From: Rhizobium leucaenae USDA 9039
GTDB taxonomy: Bacteria; Pseudomonadota; Alphaproteobacteria; Rhizobiales; Rhizobiaceae
Reading direction: 5' to 3'
Length of the DNA: 64,000 nt
Assembly: GCF_000426285.1 (NCBI RefSeq)
Contig: NZ_AUFB01000006.1
Span: 62,001 to 126,000 of the forward strand
Position 1 is the stretch's first letter. Each line of letters starts with the position of its first letter. The position numbers were made by a program, and so were the translations under genes. Below the pieces are notes generated by a model. It saw only the letters and a program-made list of their open reading frames with translations. It ran no database searches and had not been told where the DNA came from. Positions 43,507 to 52,465 of the stretch are shown here, piece by piece.

Positions 43507-44496
43507 TTAGAACCGTTGCGGGCCAGCCGGCTTGTTTCCGACGATGGCGTCGATACGAGCCAACACCTCGGGCGTCAGCTTGTCTTTGTGTGCTAGCGCT
43601 GCCAGATTGTCCTCTAACTGGCTCATGCGCGATGCACCAAGGATTACCGTCGACACATTGCGGTTCGAAAGGCACCACAGCAGCGCAAGATGGGTGATCG
43701 AAATGCCGATCTCGTCCGCGAGATCAGCCAATTCCGCCACCTGGGCAAGCCGAGCACGACCGGTGTCGCTCGCCCATCTTTCCTTCAGCCATTCATAACC
43801 GGGCAGGTTCATGCGGCTGTCGTTCGGCACTCCCTTGTTGTACTTGCCGGTCAGAACGCCGGACGCCAGCGGCGACCAGATCGTCGTGCCTAAACCCATC
43901 AGCTCGTAAAGCGGCAGGTAGTCGCCTTCGACCTTCTGGCGTTCGAAAATATTGTATTGCGGCTGTTCCATCGTCGGAGGCGTGATGCGCAGGTCACGGG
44001 CCACCGCATAAGCTTCGGTCAACTGCTGCGCCGACCATTCCGACGTGCCCCAGTAGAGGATTTTGCCTTGGGCGACGAGGTCGTGCATGGCACGAACGGT
44101 TTCCTCGATCGGCGTATCGATGTCAGGCCGGTGGCAAAAATAGAGATCGAGATAATCGACCTGCAGGCGCTTCAGCGCAGCGTGAGCCGCGTCGGTGACA
44201 TGCTTGCGTGACAGACCCCTCTGTGTCGGCTTCTGACCGCCCCAGAACACCTTGCTGGAAACGATGAAGCTGTCGCGGCTCCAGCCAAGGGTTTTCAGGG
44301 CTTCGCCCATGACGACTTCGGACTTCCCGCTCTCGTAGCCCTCGGCATTGTCAAAGAAATTGATGCCGCTGTCATAGGCACGCGTCATCAGACTGACGGC
44401 ATCGCTGCCTTCGACCTGCCGGCCGAACGTAACCCATGATCCGAACGAGAACTCGCTGACCTGCAGGCCAGATTTTCCAAGACGACGATATTCCAT
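43507..44496 (-). CDS. Aldo/keto reductase (KCNAB/YghZ-like group)
   Basis: A 329-residue NADPH-dependent aldo/keto reductase. The opening MEYRRLGKSGLQVSEFSFGSW, the catalytic Asp-Tyr region (FFDNAEGYESGKSE), Lys in SSKVFWG, and His in LYFCHRPD are present, and the cofactor-binding end has LGASRMSQLEDNL. Similar to the beta-subunit-like AKRs that reduce aldehydes such as methylglyoxal. The start at 44496 is preceded by AGGAA; the frame stays open to 44532. It stands alone upstream of the metallophore locus, on the opposite strand. Confidence 0.9.
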   Translation of the reverse strand: MEYRRLGKSGLQVSEFSFGSWVTFGRQVEGSDAVSLMTRAYDSGINFFDNAEGYESGKSEVVMGEALKTLGWSRDSFIVSSKVFWGGQKPTQRGLSRKHVTDAAHAALKRLQVDYLDLYFCHRPDIDTPIEETVRAMHDLVAQGKILYWGTSEWSAQQLTEAYAVARDLRITPPTMEQPQYNIFERQKVEGDYLPLYELMGLGTTIWSPLASGVLTGKYNKGVPNDSRMNLPGYEWLKERWASDTGRARLAQVAELADLADEIGISITHLALLWCLSNRNVSTVILGASRMSQLEDNLAALAHKDKLTPEVLARIDAIVGNKPAGPQRF

Positions 44497-44790
44497 GGCG
44501 CAATTCCTAAGGGACAAAGGACGCGGCAACATAGGCCCATAGCTGCAGCAAAGACAATCACCTTCCCGTCAGGTTGGGGACAGCGCTTGCCGGCATTGAA
44601 GCGCCAGACGGTGAGCGCGCGTGCCCGAGATCATCGACGGCGCCGCTTCTCCATGCAATATGTATGCTGCGACCAACCACGACATGGCTCATTTTCGTAC
44701 AACCGCATACACTATTTATGGTTGTTATTAGTTTGTTATCCAGACTCTAACACGCTGTTTTTAGAGGAATTCTTAGTTCCATTCGAATCT

Positions 44791-44805
44791 TGATTATTTT
44801 CATCA
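44791..44805 (+). promoter_or_regulatory. IRO-type iron box ahead of the metallophore operon
   Basis: TGA-TTATTTTCA-TCA fits the rhizobial IRO box (TGA-N9-TCA) used by the iron regulator RirA. It lies about 93 bases before the first gene and just ahead of a possible promoter, TTGACT (44813-44818) and TAAGTT (44835-44840). A nearly identical box precedes the importer operon. The rest of the gap from 44497 shows no gene. Confidence 0.65.
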
Positions 44806-44897
44806 TCTTTTGTTGACTGCAGCTTAAAAGGGTGTAAGTTCTCGCTGGTAGACGATCTGGCCCGTGTTTTGGCGGGTCGTGATTCGGGGAGGCATGA

Positions 44898-45338
44898 ATG
44901 AAGACGAGCATTGTTCAATACCAGCTTCTCGACCCCCGGAAGCTTATTCCAACCGAAGAAATCGATAGCGATAGAGTCGTCGAGCTCGAACAGGAGATCG
45001 TGCAATCCGGTCGGTGGACGCGACCGATCACCGTCCATCGGGGCGATTGGTTCGTCATGGACGGGCACCACAGGCTCACCATTGCGCAACGCCTTGACTT
45101 CAAAGTGCTCCCGGTCGTTCTTTTGGACTACGGCACCGTTCGGGTGGAGGCATGGCGGCAAGGTGAAACAATCACGCCCGACATGATTTTTGAGATGGCG
45201 CGCAGCGGCCGAAAATTCCCCTGCAAGACGACGCGCCACATTTTCGACGGCCCGCCTCCGGCATGTGACATTCCTCTGGGAGAGCTTCGGCATCCCGACC
45301 CTGCCCCAAGCGCCAAACATTCAACAGCTCCTTCTTAA
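44898..45338 (+). CDS. ParB-fold protein, SbnI-like (possible free-serine kinase)
   Basis: A 146-residue ParB/sulfiredoxin-fold protein, much shorter than chromosomal ParB and without its DNA-binding domain. The core has IPTEEI with acidic residues at 20-21 and the nucleotide motif MDGHHRL (54-60). The same pair of features is found in SbnI and archaeal SerK, which phosphorylate free L-serine to O-phospho-L-serine. In staphyloferrin B synthesis that product feeds SbnA. As first gene of an SbnB-, SbnH- and SbnA-like operon this role fits well. GGGGAGG precedes the ATG. SbnI is also a heme-responsive regulator, so a regulatory role is possible. Assignment rests on motif and context. Confidence 0.72.
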   Translation: MKTSIVQYQLLDPRKLIPTEEIDSDRVVELEQEIVQSGRWTRPITVHRGDWFVMDGHHRLTIAQRLDFKVLPVVLLDYGTVRVEAWRQGETITPDMIFEMARSGRKFPCKTTRHIFDGPPPACDIPLGELRHPDPAPSAKHSTAPS

Positions 45339-45465
45339 GGCCAGAGCGCCAAACAGCCAACGCGGATCCTTCCGCCGCGATGATGGACGAGCGAAATCGA
45401 CGCGCTCGCTCAACGGCACCTCTTTGCCCCTCACATCACATCGGCAACATCGAAAGGCATCGACG

Positions 45466-46457
45466 ATGACCAAGACGTTCATGCACACGCCTGCCATTTA
45501 TATCCTCACCCGTTCCGATTTATCGGATATCGAATTGCCACCAGCGGAGGTCATTCGGCTCGTCGAAGATGCCTATTTGTGCTATGCCAATGGACAGTCG
45601 CGTTGCCCGACCAAGCTTATGATGCCGCTCCCGAATGAGCAGCGGGACGCGGTATCCTATTCGATGCTGGGATATGACGGCGCGCTCGAACAAGTCGGGT
45701 TCAAGACCTCCTATCGTCAAGGCAGCGAAAGCGCCGAAAAATACTACACGACGATCTCTACGACGACACGACCGGGCTTCCCTTCGCGTTCATGGATTGC
45801 CATCGCGTCGGCGGTTCGCGGACACCGGCCACGACCGCGATCATTGCCAAATACTGCGCCAAGGAGAACGCTCGATCGGCGCTGATGATCGGGACGGGCG
45901 CGCAGGGCATCAATACGCTGCCCTATCTTCTGACTGCCCTGCCCCGCCTGCAAACCCTGCGCCTCTTTGGTACGCATCCCGACGGGCTTGCTGCGAGCCT
46001 TTCCACATTTGCCAAGTATTTTCCCGATCGTGAGATCGAGTTGGTGAAAGATGTCCCGGAGGCGGTCGCCGCATCCGATATCGTGATGGCCGCCTCCGGC
46101 CGCGCCGCCCACCCCAAAATCCACACCAAGTGGCTCAAGCCCGGCGGCCTGTTGATCTCCGTTGCCAGCAAAGGGGTCGAGGCGGGCGCACTACACGATG
46201 CCGACTATGCGATCGCCACGAACGAGGGTCAGTTGGGCGTCACCGGAAAGCGGCTTGCCGGCCCGGAGGGCGTCGCCAAGATCGATGCCGAACTGCCTGA
46301 CATCGTCGCTGGCCGCAAACCCGGACGTAATACCCAGGAAGACCGGGTGTTCGCATTCAGCAGCGGCATGATCATCACGGATATCCCCGTCGCCCACGCA
46401 CTCGCCACCAGAGGGATTGCCGCCGGCCGCGGCAAGCGGGTGGAACTATGGAGCTAG
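45466..46457 (+). pseudogene. SbnB-like dehydrogenase (ornithine cyclodeaminase family), frameshifted
   Basis: An about 330-codon gene split by one frameshift. The first part (from ATG 45466, with AAAGG upstream) reads MTKTFMHTPAIYILTRSDLSDIELP to KYYTTIS. The reading then has to jump frame near 45754-45760 to continue LYDDTTGLPFAFMDCHRVGGSRT, the NAD-binding IGTGAQGINTL, and on to the stop at 46457. Without correction the first frame ends at 45885. Family members include SbnB, which oxidatively hydrolyses the SbnA product to 2,3-diaminopropionate and 2-oxoglutarate. The site is a CT-rich ATCTCTAC, so loss of four bases (two CT units) or of one base would explain it. It may be a sequencing error, a recent mutation or slippage. 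Confidence 0.8.
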
Positions 46458-47782
46458 TGATCAATTCGATGCGCGCCCGGGAACAGGCCTGGGCGATCGC
46501 CGTCAGGCAAGACATTGAACTGCTGAGCCAGATTCACCACGCGACGGATGGCCCGTTTCATATCATCCATCCAGAGAGCTTTGCCGACAATCTGGCGGCC
46601 TTCCAGCGCGTTCTGCGGGAAAGAAGCGTGACGGGACACGTTTATTTCGGCAAGAAAGCCAACAAGGCGGGCGCATGGCTGCGTGAAGTCGCAAGATTGC
46701 GCGGATCGGTCGATGTCGCCAGCCTGCCCGAATTTGTTCATGCACTCTCCAATGGAATTCTCGGCGAGGATATTGGCGTGACGGGCGCTGCCAAAAGTAA
46801 CGATCTCCTTTGGCTGGCTTGCCGCCACGGCGCCACCGTTGCCATCGACGCCCTGGATGAACTGGAACGGGCGATCGACATCGCGGCGGAGACCGCTCCC
46901 TTGCGCATCCTGCTGCGTGTGCTGCCGCCCACCGGGCAGAACAGCCGCTTCGGATTGAACTCAAATGACCTTCGCGTCGCGCTTGAGCGCTGCGCCAAGG
47001 CCAGGCGCCACCTGATCATGGATGGCTTTTCCTTCCACCTCGACGGTTATGCGGTAGAGCCGCGCGCCGCGTTGGCGTCCACATTGATCGATCAATGCCT
47101 GGAAGCACGCCGGCAAGGTTTCCCGGCCACCGCCATTTCCATCGGCGGAGGCTTTGCCTGCGCCTATCTCGAAGAGCAGGAGTGGAAGGCTTTCAAGGAA
47201 CGGATCGATCCGGCCGAGTTTCATGCCGGAAAGAGCTTCAACCACTTCTATCCCTACTACCAGGCTCCCCCCGGCGCCGCCATGCTCGACGCGATCCTGC
47301 AAAGCCCGGACGCTGAAGGGACGCTTGCATCGAAGCTCATCACTGCGGAGGTGCAATTGTATCTCGAGCCGGGACGGGCGCTTCTCGACGGTGCAGGGAT
47401 CACGGCCTTTCCGGTGCAGGGTTTCAAGCGCAATGCGGAACACGGCATCGTAACCGTAGCCGGCCTTAGTATGAGCTTGTCGGAACAGTGGAAAAACAGC
47501 GAATTTCTGCCAACCCCTATTCTGGTGCAAAGAGGAGCGGCCCGTCCCCAGGAGCCCATTCGCGCCGCGATCGGCGGCTCCAGTTGCATGGAATACGACG
47601 TTCTGACCTGGCGCAAGATCGCGTTTCCCGCGACCCCTCGGTATGGCGATCTGATCATTTATCCCAACACAGCCGGCTATCAGATGGACAAGAACGAGAG
47701 TGAGTTTCACCAGCTCGCCTTGCCGCCGAAAATCATTGTGACCCGGCAGGGCGAGCGTTTCACCTGGAGGATGGATCAATGA
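46448..47782 (+). CDS. PLP-dependent decarboxylase, SbnH/Y4yA-like
   Basis: A 444-residue fold-type III PLP enzyme (Orn/DAP/Arg decarboxylase 2 family). K70 in YFGKKANK is the PLP lysine; SIGGGFACAY is the phosphate-binding glycine loop, and LYLEPGRALLDGAG and GSSCMEYDVL near the end complete the active site. It resembles SbnH, which decarboxylates a diaminopropionate-containing intermediate of staphyloferrin B, and the Y4yA group from a rhizobial symbiotic plasmid. It overlaps the SbnB-like gene by ten bases and the next gene by four, so it is translated within one operon. Product unknown. Confidence 0.85.
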   Translation: MELVINSMRAREQAWAIAVRQDIELLSQIHHATDGPFHIIHPESFADNLAAFQRVLRERSVTGHVYFGKKANKAGAWLREVARLRGSVDVASLPEFVHALSNGILGEDIGVTGAAKSNDLLWLACRHGATVAIDALDELERAIDIAAETAPLRILLRVLPPTGQNSRFGLNSNDLRVALERCAKARRHLIMDGFSFHLDGYAVEPRAALASTLIDQCLEARRQGFPATAISIGGGFACAYLEEQEWKAFKERIDPAEFHAGKSFNHFYPYYQAPPGAAMLDAILQSPDAEGTLASKLITAEVQLYLEPGRALLDGAGITAFPVQGFKRNAEHGIVTVAGLSMSLSEQWKNSEFLPTPILVQRGAARPQEPIRAAIGGSSCMEYDVLTWRKIAFPATPRYGDLIIYPNTAGYQMDKNESEFHQLALPPKIIVTRQGERFTWRMDQ

Positions 47783-48846
47783 CCAGACACATTAGCCGGC
47801 CTGCCGAACGCGTGGTAACGACATGCTCCGAGCTGATCGGCGATACGCCCCTGCTGGAACTTGCACGAACCGGATCCGGCAGCCGATTGCTGCTGAAGCT
47901 GGAACAGTTCAACCCCACCGGAACCTGCAAGGTTCGGATGGCGCGGGAAATGATCCTGGCGGCTGAGCGGGACGGAAAGCTGAAGCCGGGCGGCCGCATC
48001 GTCGAGCCAACCTCGGGCAATACCGGAACGGGTCTGGCGCTTGCAGCAGTCGAGCGGGGCTATAAATTTACCGCCATCGTCGACAACCACGCATCGCGCG
48101 ACAAGCTTCGGGCGATGCAGGCCATGGGCGTCGATCTTGTTTTTGCCGAGAGCAAAGGGGACAGCCCCAGCACTGTCGAGCGGCGGCGCATCGCGGGAGA
48201 AATCGCCGCCGAAACCGGCGCATTCTGGCCGGATCAGCACTACAACCCCAACAACAACAATGGCTATGTCGGCCTGGCAGCTGAACTGCTCCGCGACATC
48301 GGTACGGATGTCGACTATCTCGTCGGCGCGGTCGGCACCGGCGGCACCCTATGCGGAACGGTCAGGGAACTGCGCCGCCTCGGCTCGCAAGTCACGAGTA
48401 TCGGCGTCGAACCGACGGGATCGATCATCTTCGGAGGCAAGCCCGGCAAATATTGGCAGAGCGGCGCCGGCGCACCCGGCGGATTTACCGTCGGCCCCAA
48501 TGTCGATCATTCTCTGATCGACGAAGGCCTGACGGTCGACGATATCGATGCCTTCACTGCCGCCCGCGTCGTCGCGCGCCGAACGGGTATGCTTGTCGGC
48601 GGGACCGCGGGTGCCGGAATCCATGTGGCGCTCAAACGTCTGGCCCTCGTGGAACCGAACAGCACGATGGTGGTCCTGGTCTGTGACGCAGGCGAGAAAT
48701 ATCTCGACACGATTTACGACGACGACTGGCTTCGGGAACGTCACCTGCTCGACGAGATCGCACATCGGCGGCTGCATCGGCTCTTCGATGCCTATCGGGA
48801 ATCGATATATCTCGCCTCTCGAACCCTAGCTGGGGTGGGAGCATAA
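47779..48846 (+). CDS. SbnA-like cysteine synthase-family enzyme
   Basis: A 355-residue fold-type II PLP enzyme. PLP lysine is K51 in NPTGTCKVRMA, where O-acetylserine sulfhydrylases have a Ser-Phe-Lys-Asp type sequence. PTSGNTGTG and GTGGTLCG are the substrate and phosphate loops. The divergence around the lysine and the operon context fit SbnA, which joins O-phosphoserine and glutamate to N-(1-amino-1-carboxyl-2-ethyl)-glutamate, the precursor of 2,3-diaminopropionate. An additional C-terminal extension of about 40 residues is typical of SbnA-type proteins. ATGA overlap with the decarboxylase. Confidence 0.85.
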   Translation: MTRHISRPAERVVTTCSELIGDTPLLELARTGSGSRLLLKLEQFNPTGTCKVRMAREMILAAERDGKLKPGGRIVEPTSGNTGTGLALAAVERGYKFTAIVDNHASRDKLRAMQAMGVDLVFAESKGDSPSTVERRRIAGEIAAETGAFWPDQHYNPNNNNGYVGLAAELLRDIGTDVDYLVGAVGTGGTLCGTVRELRRLGSQVTSIGVEPTGSIIFGGKPGKYWQSGAGAPGGFTVGPNVDHSLIDEGLTVDDIDAFTAARVVARRTGMLVGGTAGAGIHVALKRLALVEPNSTMVVLVCDAGEKYLDTIYDDDWLRERHLLDEIAHRRLHRLFDAYRESIYLASRTLAGVGA

Positions 48847-48850
48847 CGAC

Positions 48851-50263
48851 GTGGCCACAATGCAATTTCGGAACTATCGGGATATCATCACGCTCGCCGC
48901 CCCCATTGCCGGCATTCAGTTCGCCCAGGTCGCGCTTACCAGCACCGACCTCCTGATGATGGGCTTCATCAGCGTTCAGGCCGTTGCTGCCGGCGGCCTC
49001 GCTATCCTGCTTTACAACCAACTGCGCACGATGTGCGTCGGCATGGTGACGGGCGTCGGCAACATGATTGCCGCCTCGGTTGGCCGCGGAGAAAAGAGAA
49101 CCGGCGCCGCATCCATCGACGCCACCACGCAGGACGAAGTTCGCGATCTGCTCCGGGCCGCCATGCTGCTGGCAACGATCGTTGCGATTGCCGCGGGCAT
49201 CATCCTTGTGGCTCTCAGCTATTGCCTGGTCTTTCTCGGGCAGAGCGGCGCGGTCGTCGAGCTTGCGAAGCCGATCATGCTCACCCTCGCACCGGGCCTG
49301 CTGCCCATGCTGTGGCTCAATGTCCTTCGTCAGTTTGCGGTGGGAATGCGGCGCGCCGGCTCACTCCTGCGGGTTACGATCATCTCGATCGCCGTCAACG
49401 CTCTGCTCGATGCCGCTTTTATCTACGGATGGCTCGGCTTGCCGAAGCTCGACCTCGCGGGCATTGGTCTGGCAACCACGCTTGTCCAGATATGGACGTT
49501 TTTCGTTTACCTGCGGACAGTCCAGCGAGATGAAAAACTGAACGCCCTCCTCGCGCTGGATGGATGGCGGGCTCAGCCCGCGACCATCAGAAAAATCGCG
49601 AAAATGGGCACGCCGATCGCGTTGACCTATGGTTCCGAAGCGGCAATCACCTCCATCGCGACGGTTTTCATGGGTGCGTTCGGTCCGGTCGCTCTCGCCG
49701 CTTCCAACATCGTCAACCAACTCGCCTACATCGTCTATCAGGCCAATATCGGATTGTCGCAAGGCTCCTCGATATTGGTGAGCCGCACGGCCGGAAAGGG
49801 CGAGGCCGGTGAAATCGGTGCGATCGCGAGGCGCACCTTCACGATCAGCTTCTCCATCATGACGGCTGTCGGGCTTCTCTACGTCTTGCTTCCCCAAGCA
49901 GTGCTGCGCCCCTTCCTGGGTGACGAGGCCGATCCGGCCGTGCTCGCCGCGGCAACCACGCTTCTCTGGTTCGCCATAGCGCATCAATTCTTCAAGGGTT
50001 CGCAAAATATTTGCATTGGACTGCTGCGCGGGCTCGGAAACACGAAGGCCGGGCTGACAAACACGCTGATCGGCTACTGGCTGATCGGCATCCCGGCCAT
50101 GGCGGTCTTCGGATACGGGATCGGCTGGGGCAGTTACGGCGTCTGGTTCGGCCTGTGCCTTGGGTTTGGAGCCACCAGCTTCTTGCTGTGGTGGCGTTTC
50201 GTTGCCGATCTCAGAATGGCGTCGGCTACGCTGCAAAACCCTGAATATCAAGGCGCGAGTTAG
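48851..50263 (+). CDS. MATE-family efflux transporter, probable metallophore exporter
   Basis: A 470-residue multidrug and toxin extrusion transporter of about twelve membrane helices in two homologous halves (first ITLAAPIAGIQFAQVALTSTDLLMMG, second IRKIAKMGTPIALTYGSEAAITS). It would use a Na+ or H+ gradient to extrude a small molecule. As the last gene of the biosynthesis operon, four bases after the SbnA-like gene, it is the best candidate exporter of the chelator. GTG 48851 is chosen because GGGAG lies nine bases upstream; ATG 48860 is the alternative. Confidence 0.88.
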   Translation: MATMQFRNYRDIITLAAPIAGIQFAQVALTSTDLLMMGFISVQAVAAGGLAILLYNQLRTMCVGMVTGVGNMIAASVGRGEKRTGAASIDATTQDEVRDLLRAAMLLATIVAIAAGIILVALSYCLVFLGQSGAVVELAKPIMLTLAPGLLPMLWLNVLRQFAVGMRRAGSLLRVTIISIAVNALLDAAFIYGWLGLPKLDLAGIGLATTLVQIWTFFVYLRTVQRDEKLNALLALDGWRAQPATIRKIAKMGTPIALTYGSEAAITSIATVFMGAFGPVALAASNIVNQLAYIVYQANIGLSQGSSILVSRTAGKGEAGEIGAIARRTFTISFSIMTAVGLLYVLLPQAVLRPFLGDEADPAVLAAATTLLWFAIAHQFFKGSQNICIGLLRGLGNTKAGLTNTLIGYWLIGIPAMAVFGYGIGWGSYGVWFGLCLGFGATSFLLWWRFVADLRMASATLQNPEYQGAS

Positions 50264-50306
50264 CGTGTCCGGCGCGGGCAATATTCCCGCATGCCGCGAT
50301 AAAAGA

Positions 50307-50321
50307 TGATTGTATTCATCA
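50307..50321 (+). promoter_or_regulatory. IRO-type iron box ahead of the importer operon
   Basis: TGA-TTGTATTCA-TCA fits TGA-N9-TCA and differs at only two of 15 bases from the box at 44791. It lies 147 bases before the binding-protein gene, in the 204-base gap that separates the two operons. Confidence 0.65.
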
Positions 50322-50467
50322 TGTTTTGCCGCTAAGCAGACTACCAGAGTCAGGTTTTATGACCAGACCGTCGAGACGCTGCTTCTTGCATGGGAAAAGC
50401 GGTGAGGAGGCGGCGCCTGTCAACGAAACGTTATGTTGTAACAGATATTGAACTGGAGGGTATCGCC

Positions 50468-51436
50468 ATGAGGCGGCGCGCGTTGGACGTATTTAATATT
50501 GCAAGCATTATTGTCATGTTGACCTCGGGCGGCGCTTTCGCCGAGGAAAAACAGACGCTTTCGATCGTCGATGATCGTGGTGTGACCGTGGAGGCCCCGG
50601 TCAACCCGAAGCGGATCGCCTCGGTTTCCTACCTTGCGGTCGATGTCGCGCTTGCCCTCGGTATCAAGCCGGTTGCAACCACCTATATGACGGCCGGACG
50701 CGAGCCGGACTTCCTTCTTGGCCTGACAAAGGACATGAAGCAGATCGGACAACGGGCGAAGCCCAATCTCGAATTGCTGTCGGAAGTCCGGCCTGACGTT
50801 ATCATTGCCATGAAACGCTATACCGTCGGCAATGCCCCGCAGTTCGAAAAGATTGCCCCCTATATCGCCTACAATATGGAGCTTCTGAGCCAGAGCTACC
50901 AGGAGGTCGCCGACCTTTCGAAGCTGTTCGGAAATCCGCAGCGCGGCGAGGAACTGAACACCGCCTTCAAGAAGGATCTCGAGGATTTCGCCGCAAAGGC
51001 GCCGAAGAACACGCACCCGCGTTTCCAGATCATGTGGGCGGGCGATACTCCCTTCTCCTTCCATACCGAAAACACGGCAGCATCGATCGTTGCGGCGCTC
51101 GGAGGCGACAATATCGTTGGTCCGATGACGAAGGACGGCCGGTTCGGCGAACAGCTCAGCCTGGAAACGATGCTGGAAAAAGATCCGGAAGTGATCTTCG
51201 TTTATGACAGCGGCCCGGATCGTCCGCATGAGAACAATCCCATCTGGAAACAACTCACGGCCGTCAAGAACGGTCGCGTGCACTATGTCGGCGACGAGTG
51301 GGTGGAGACCAACGGTCCGATCGGCCGTGAGCTGGTGTTGCGCGAGGCCGCACACTACCTCTACCCCGACACCTTCCCCGCCGTCGATGTCAAGGCGGAG
51401 GCGGCCAAGCTGATCCCGACCGAGCTGCAAAATTGA
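50468..51436 (+). CDS. Siderophore ABC transporter substrate-binding protein
   Basis: A 322-residue periplasmic binding protein of the FhuD/FecB type (Peripla_BP_2). The signal peptide is MRRRALDVFNIASIIVMLTSGGAFA; the mature protein opens TLSIVDDRGVTVEAPVNPKRIASVSYLAVDVALALG, the classic start of the helical-backbone class III binding proteins. ATG 50468 has GGAGGG upstream. It is the first gene of a three-component importer transcribed behind an IRO-type box, and its TGA overlaps the first permease start by one base. The ligand is presumed to be the ferric form of the chelator from the adjacent operon or a scavenged siderophore. Confidence 0.9.
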   Translation: MRRRALDVFNIASIIVMLTSGGAFAEEKQTLSIVDDRGVTVEAPVNPKRIASVSYLAVDVALALGIKPVATTYMTAGREPDFLLGLTKDMKQIGQRAKPNLELLSEVRPDVIIAMKRYTVGNAPQFEKIAPYIAYNMELLSQSYQEVADLSKLFGNPQRGEELNTAFKKDLEDFAAKAPKNTHPRFQIMWAGDTPFSFHTENTAASIVAALGGDNIVGPMTKDGRFGEQLSLETMLEKDPEVIFVYDSGPDRPHENNPIWKQLTAVKNGRVHYVGDEWVETNGPIGRELVLREAAHYLYPDTFPAVDVKAEAAKLIPTELQN

Positions 51437-52463
51437 TGAGGAGCGCGGCCGCCGCGCGGCCATGCAATGACCTTCGATCGCTGGTGATGACAATCACGAT
51501 CGTGGCCGTTGCCGCGACCGTGATTGTCGGCGGGCTTCTGGTCGGCGCAAAGCCGCTTCAGCCGCGTGCTCTTTGGACGGTCCTGTTCGAGCCCGACGGG
51601 AAGATCGATTCCATTGTCGTATGGACATTGCGGCTGCCGCGCAGCCTCGCGGCTTTCATCGGAGGCGCCGGTCTCGGCGTCTCCGGTTATCTGTTGCAGA
51701 CACTGACCCGCAATCCGCTCGCCGGACCGGGTCTGACCGGCGTGACATCCGGAGCGGTGACCCCAATCGTTTTCTGTTTCGTTTTCCTGCCATGGCTTTC
51801 GTCCGCATATTATCCGTTGGTCGGTTGGCGGGCGGTTTAGCGGCGGCGCTGTTGACCTTCTGGGTCTCGCGCGGGGGCAGAGGACGCCCCTTGCATCTCG
51901 CCCTTGGCGGCGTCAGCATCTCTTTGTTCCTCAGTGCAGTCACGACCTATATCCTCCTATTAAGCGGACCACAGGTGCCGTCATTGCTTTTCTGGCTGGC
52001 CGGCGGCTTTCAGGGACGTTCGTGGACGCAGCTCGCATACATGGCCCCATGGGTTTTTCTCGGCACCGCCGGCGCATTGGCATGCCAGCGCGTGATCGGG
52101 CTTCTCGCCCTTAGCGAACAGGCGGCGGCCGGGATGGGGTTGCAGCTCTCGTTTTGGAAGCCATTGCTGCTTCTTCTCGCGGTTTTGCCCGTAGCGGGCG
52201 TTACGCCGGTGGCGGGTCCTGTCGCGTTTGTCGGGTTGGCAGCACCGCATATCGCCCGGCTTTTGGGGCCGAAGAGCCCGGGATGGACGATTGCGCTCAC
52301 CGCAGCCATCGGCGGTCTGATGGTGGTTGCCGCCGACGTGATTGCGCGAAGCGTTGCGGCTCCCCAGGAACTTCCGGTTGGCATCGTCACGGCGCTGATA
52401 GGAGGGCCGTTGTTCATCTATCTCCTCCAAAGCCGCAACTTCTCCTTCAAGGGAGAAGCGTGA
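51436..52463 (+). pseudogene. FecCD-type siderophore permease, first subunit, frameshifted
   Basis: An about 340-codon permease gene interrupted by a single frameshift. The first part (from ATG 51436) has the usual RLPRSLAAFIGGAGLGVSGYLLQTLTRNPLAGP region but runs into TAG at 51838-51840. Shifting by one base at about 51825 continues smoothly as LAGGLAAALLTFWVS and on through GGVSISLFLSAVTTYILLLSG to the conserved GPVAFVGLAAPHIARLLG and the stop at 52463. Loss of one T in GGTTTGG would explain it. If real, the importer lacks one of its two permease subunits. Confidence 0.8.
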
Positions 52464-52465
52464 TC

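Noticed and set aside
44898..45338. Chromosome or plasmid partitioning ParB, with a replication origin nearby
   Set aside because: Only the ParB-fold core is present, with no helix-turn-helix, no parA, no parS-like palindromes, and the neighbours are SbnA, SbnB and SbnH-like enzymes.
45466..46457. Reading the SbnB-like region as two separate small genes
   Set aside because: The two parts are contiguous pieces of one ornithine cyclodeaminase-family protein; the second has no start signal of its own at the break.
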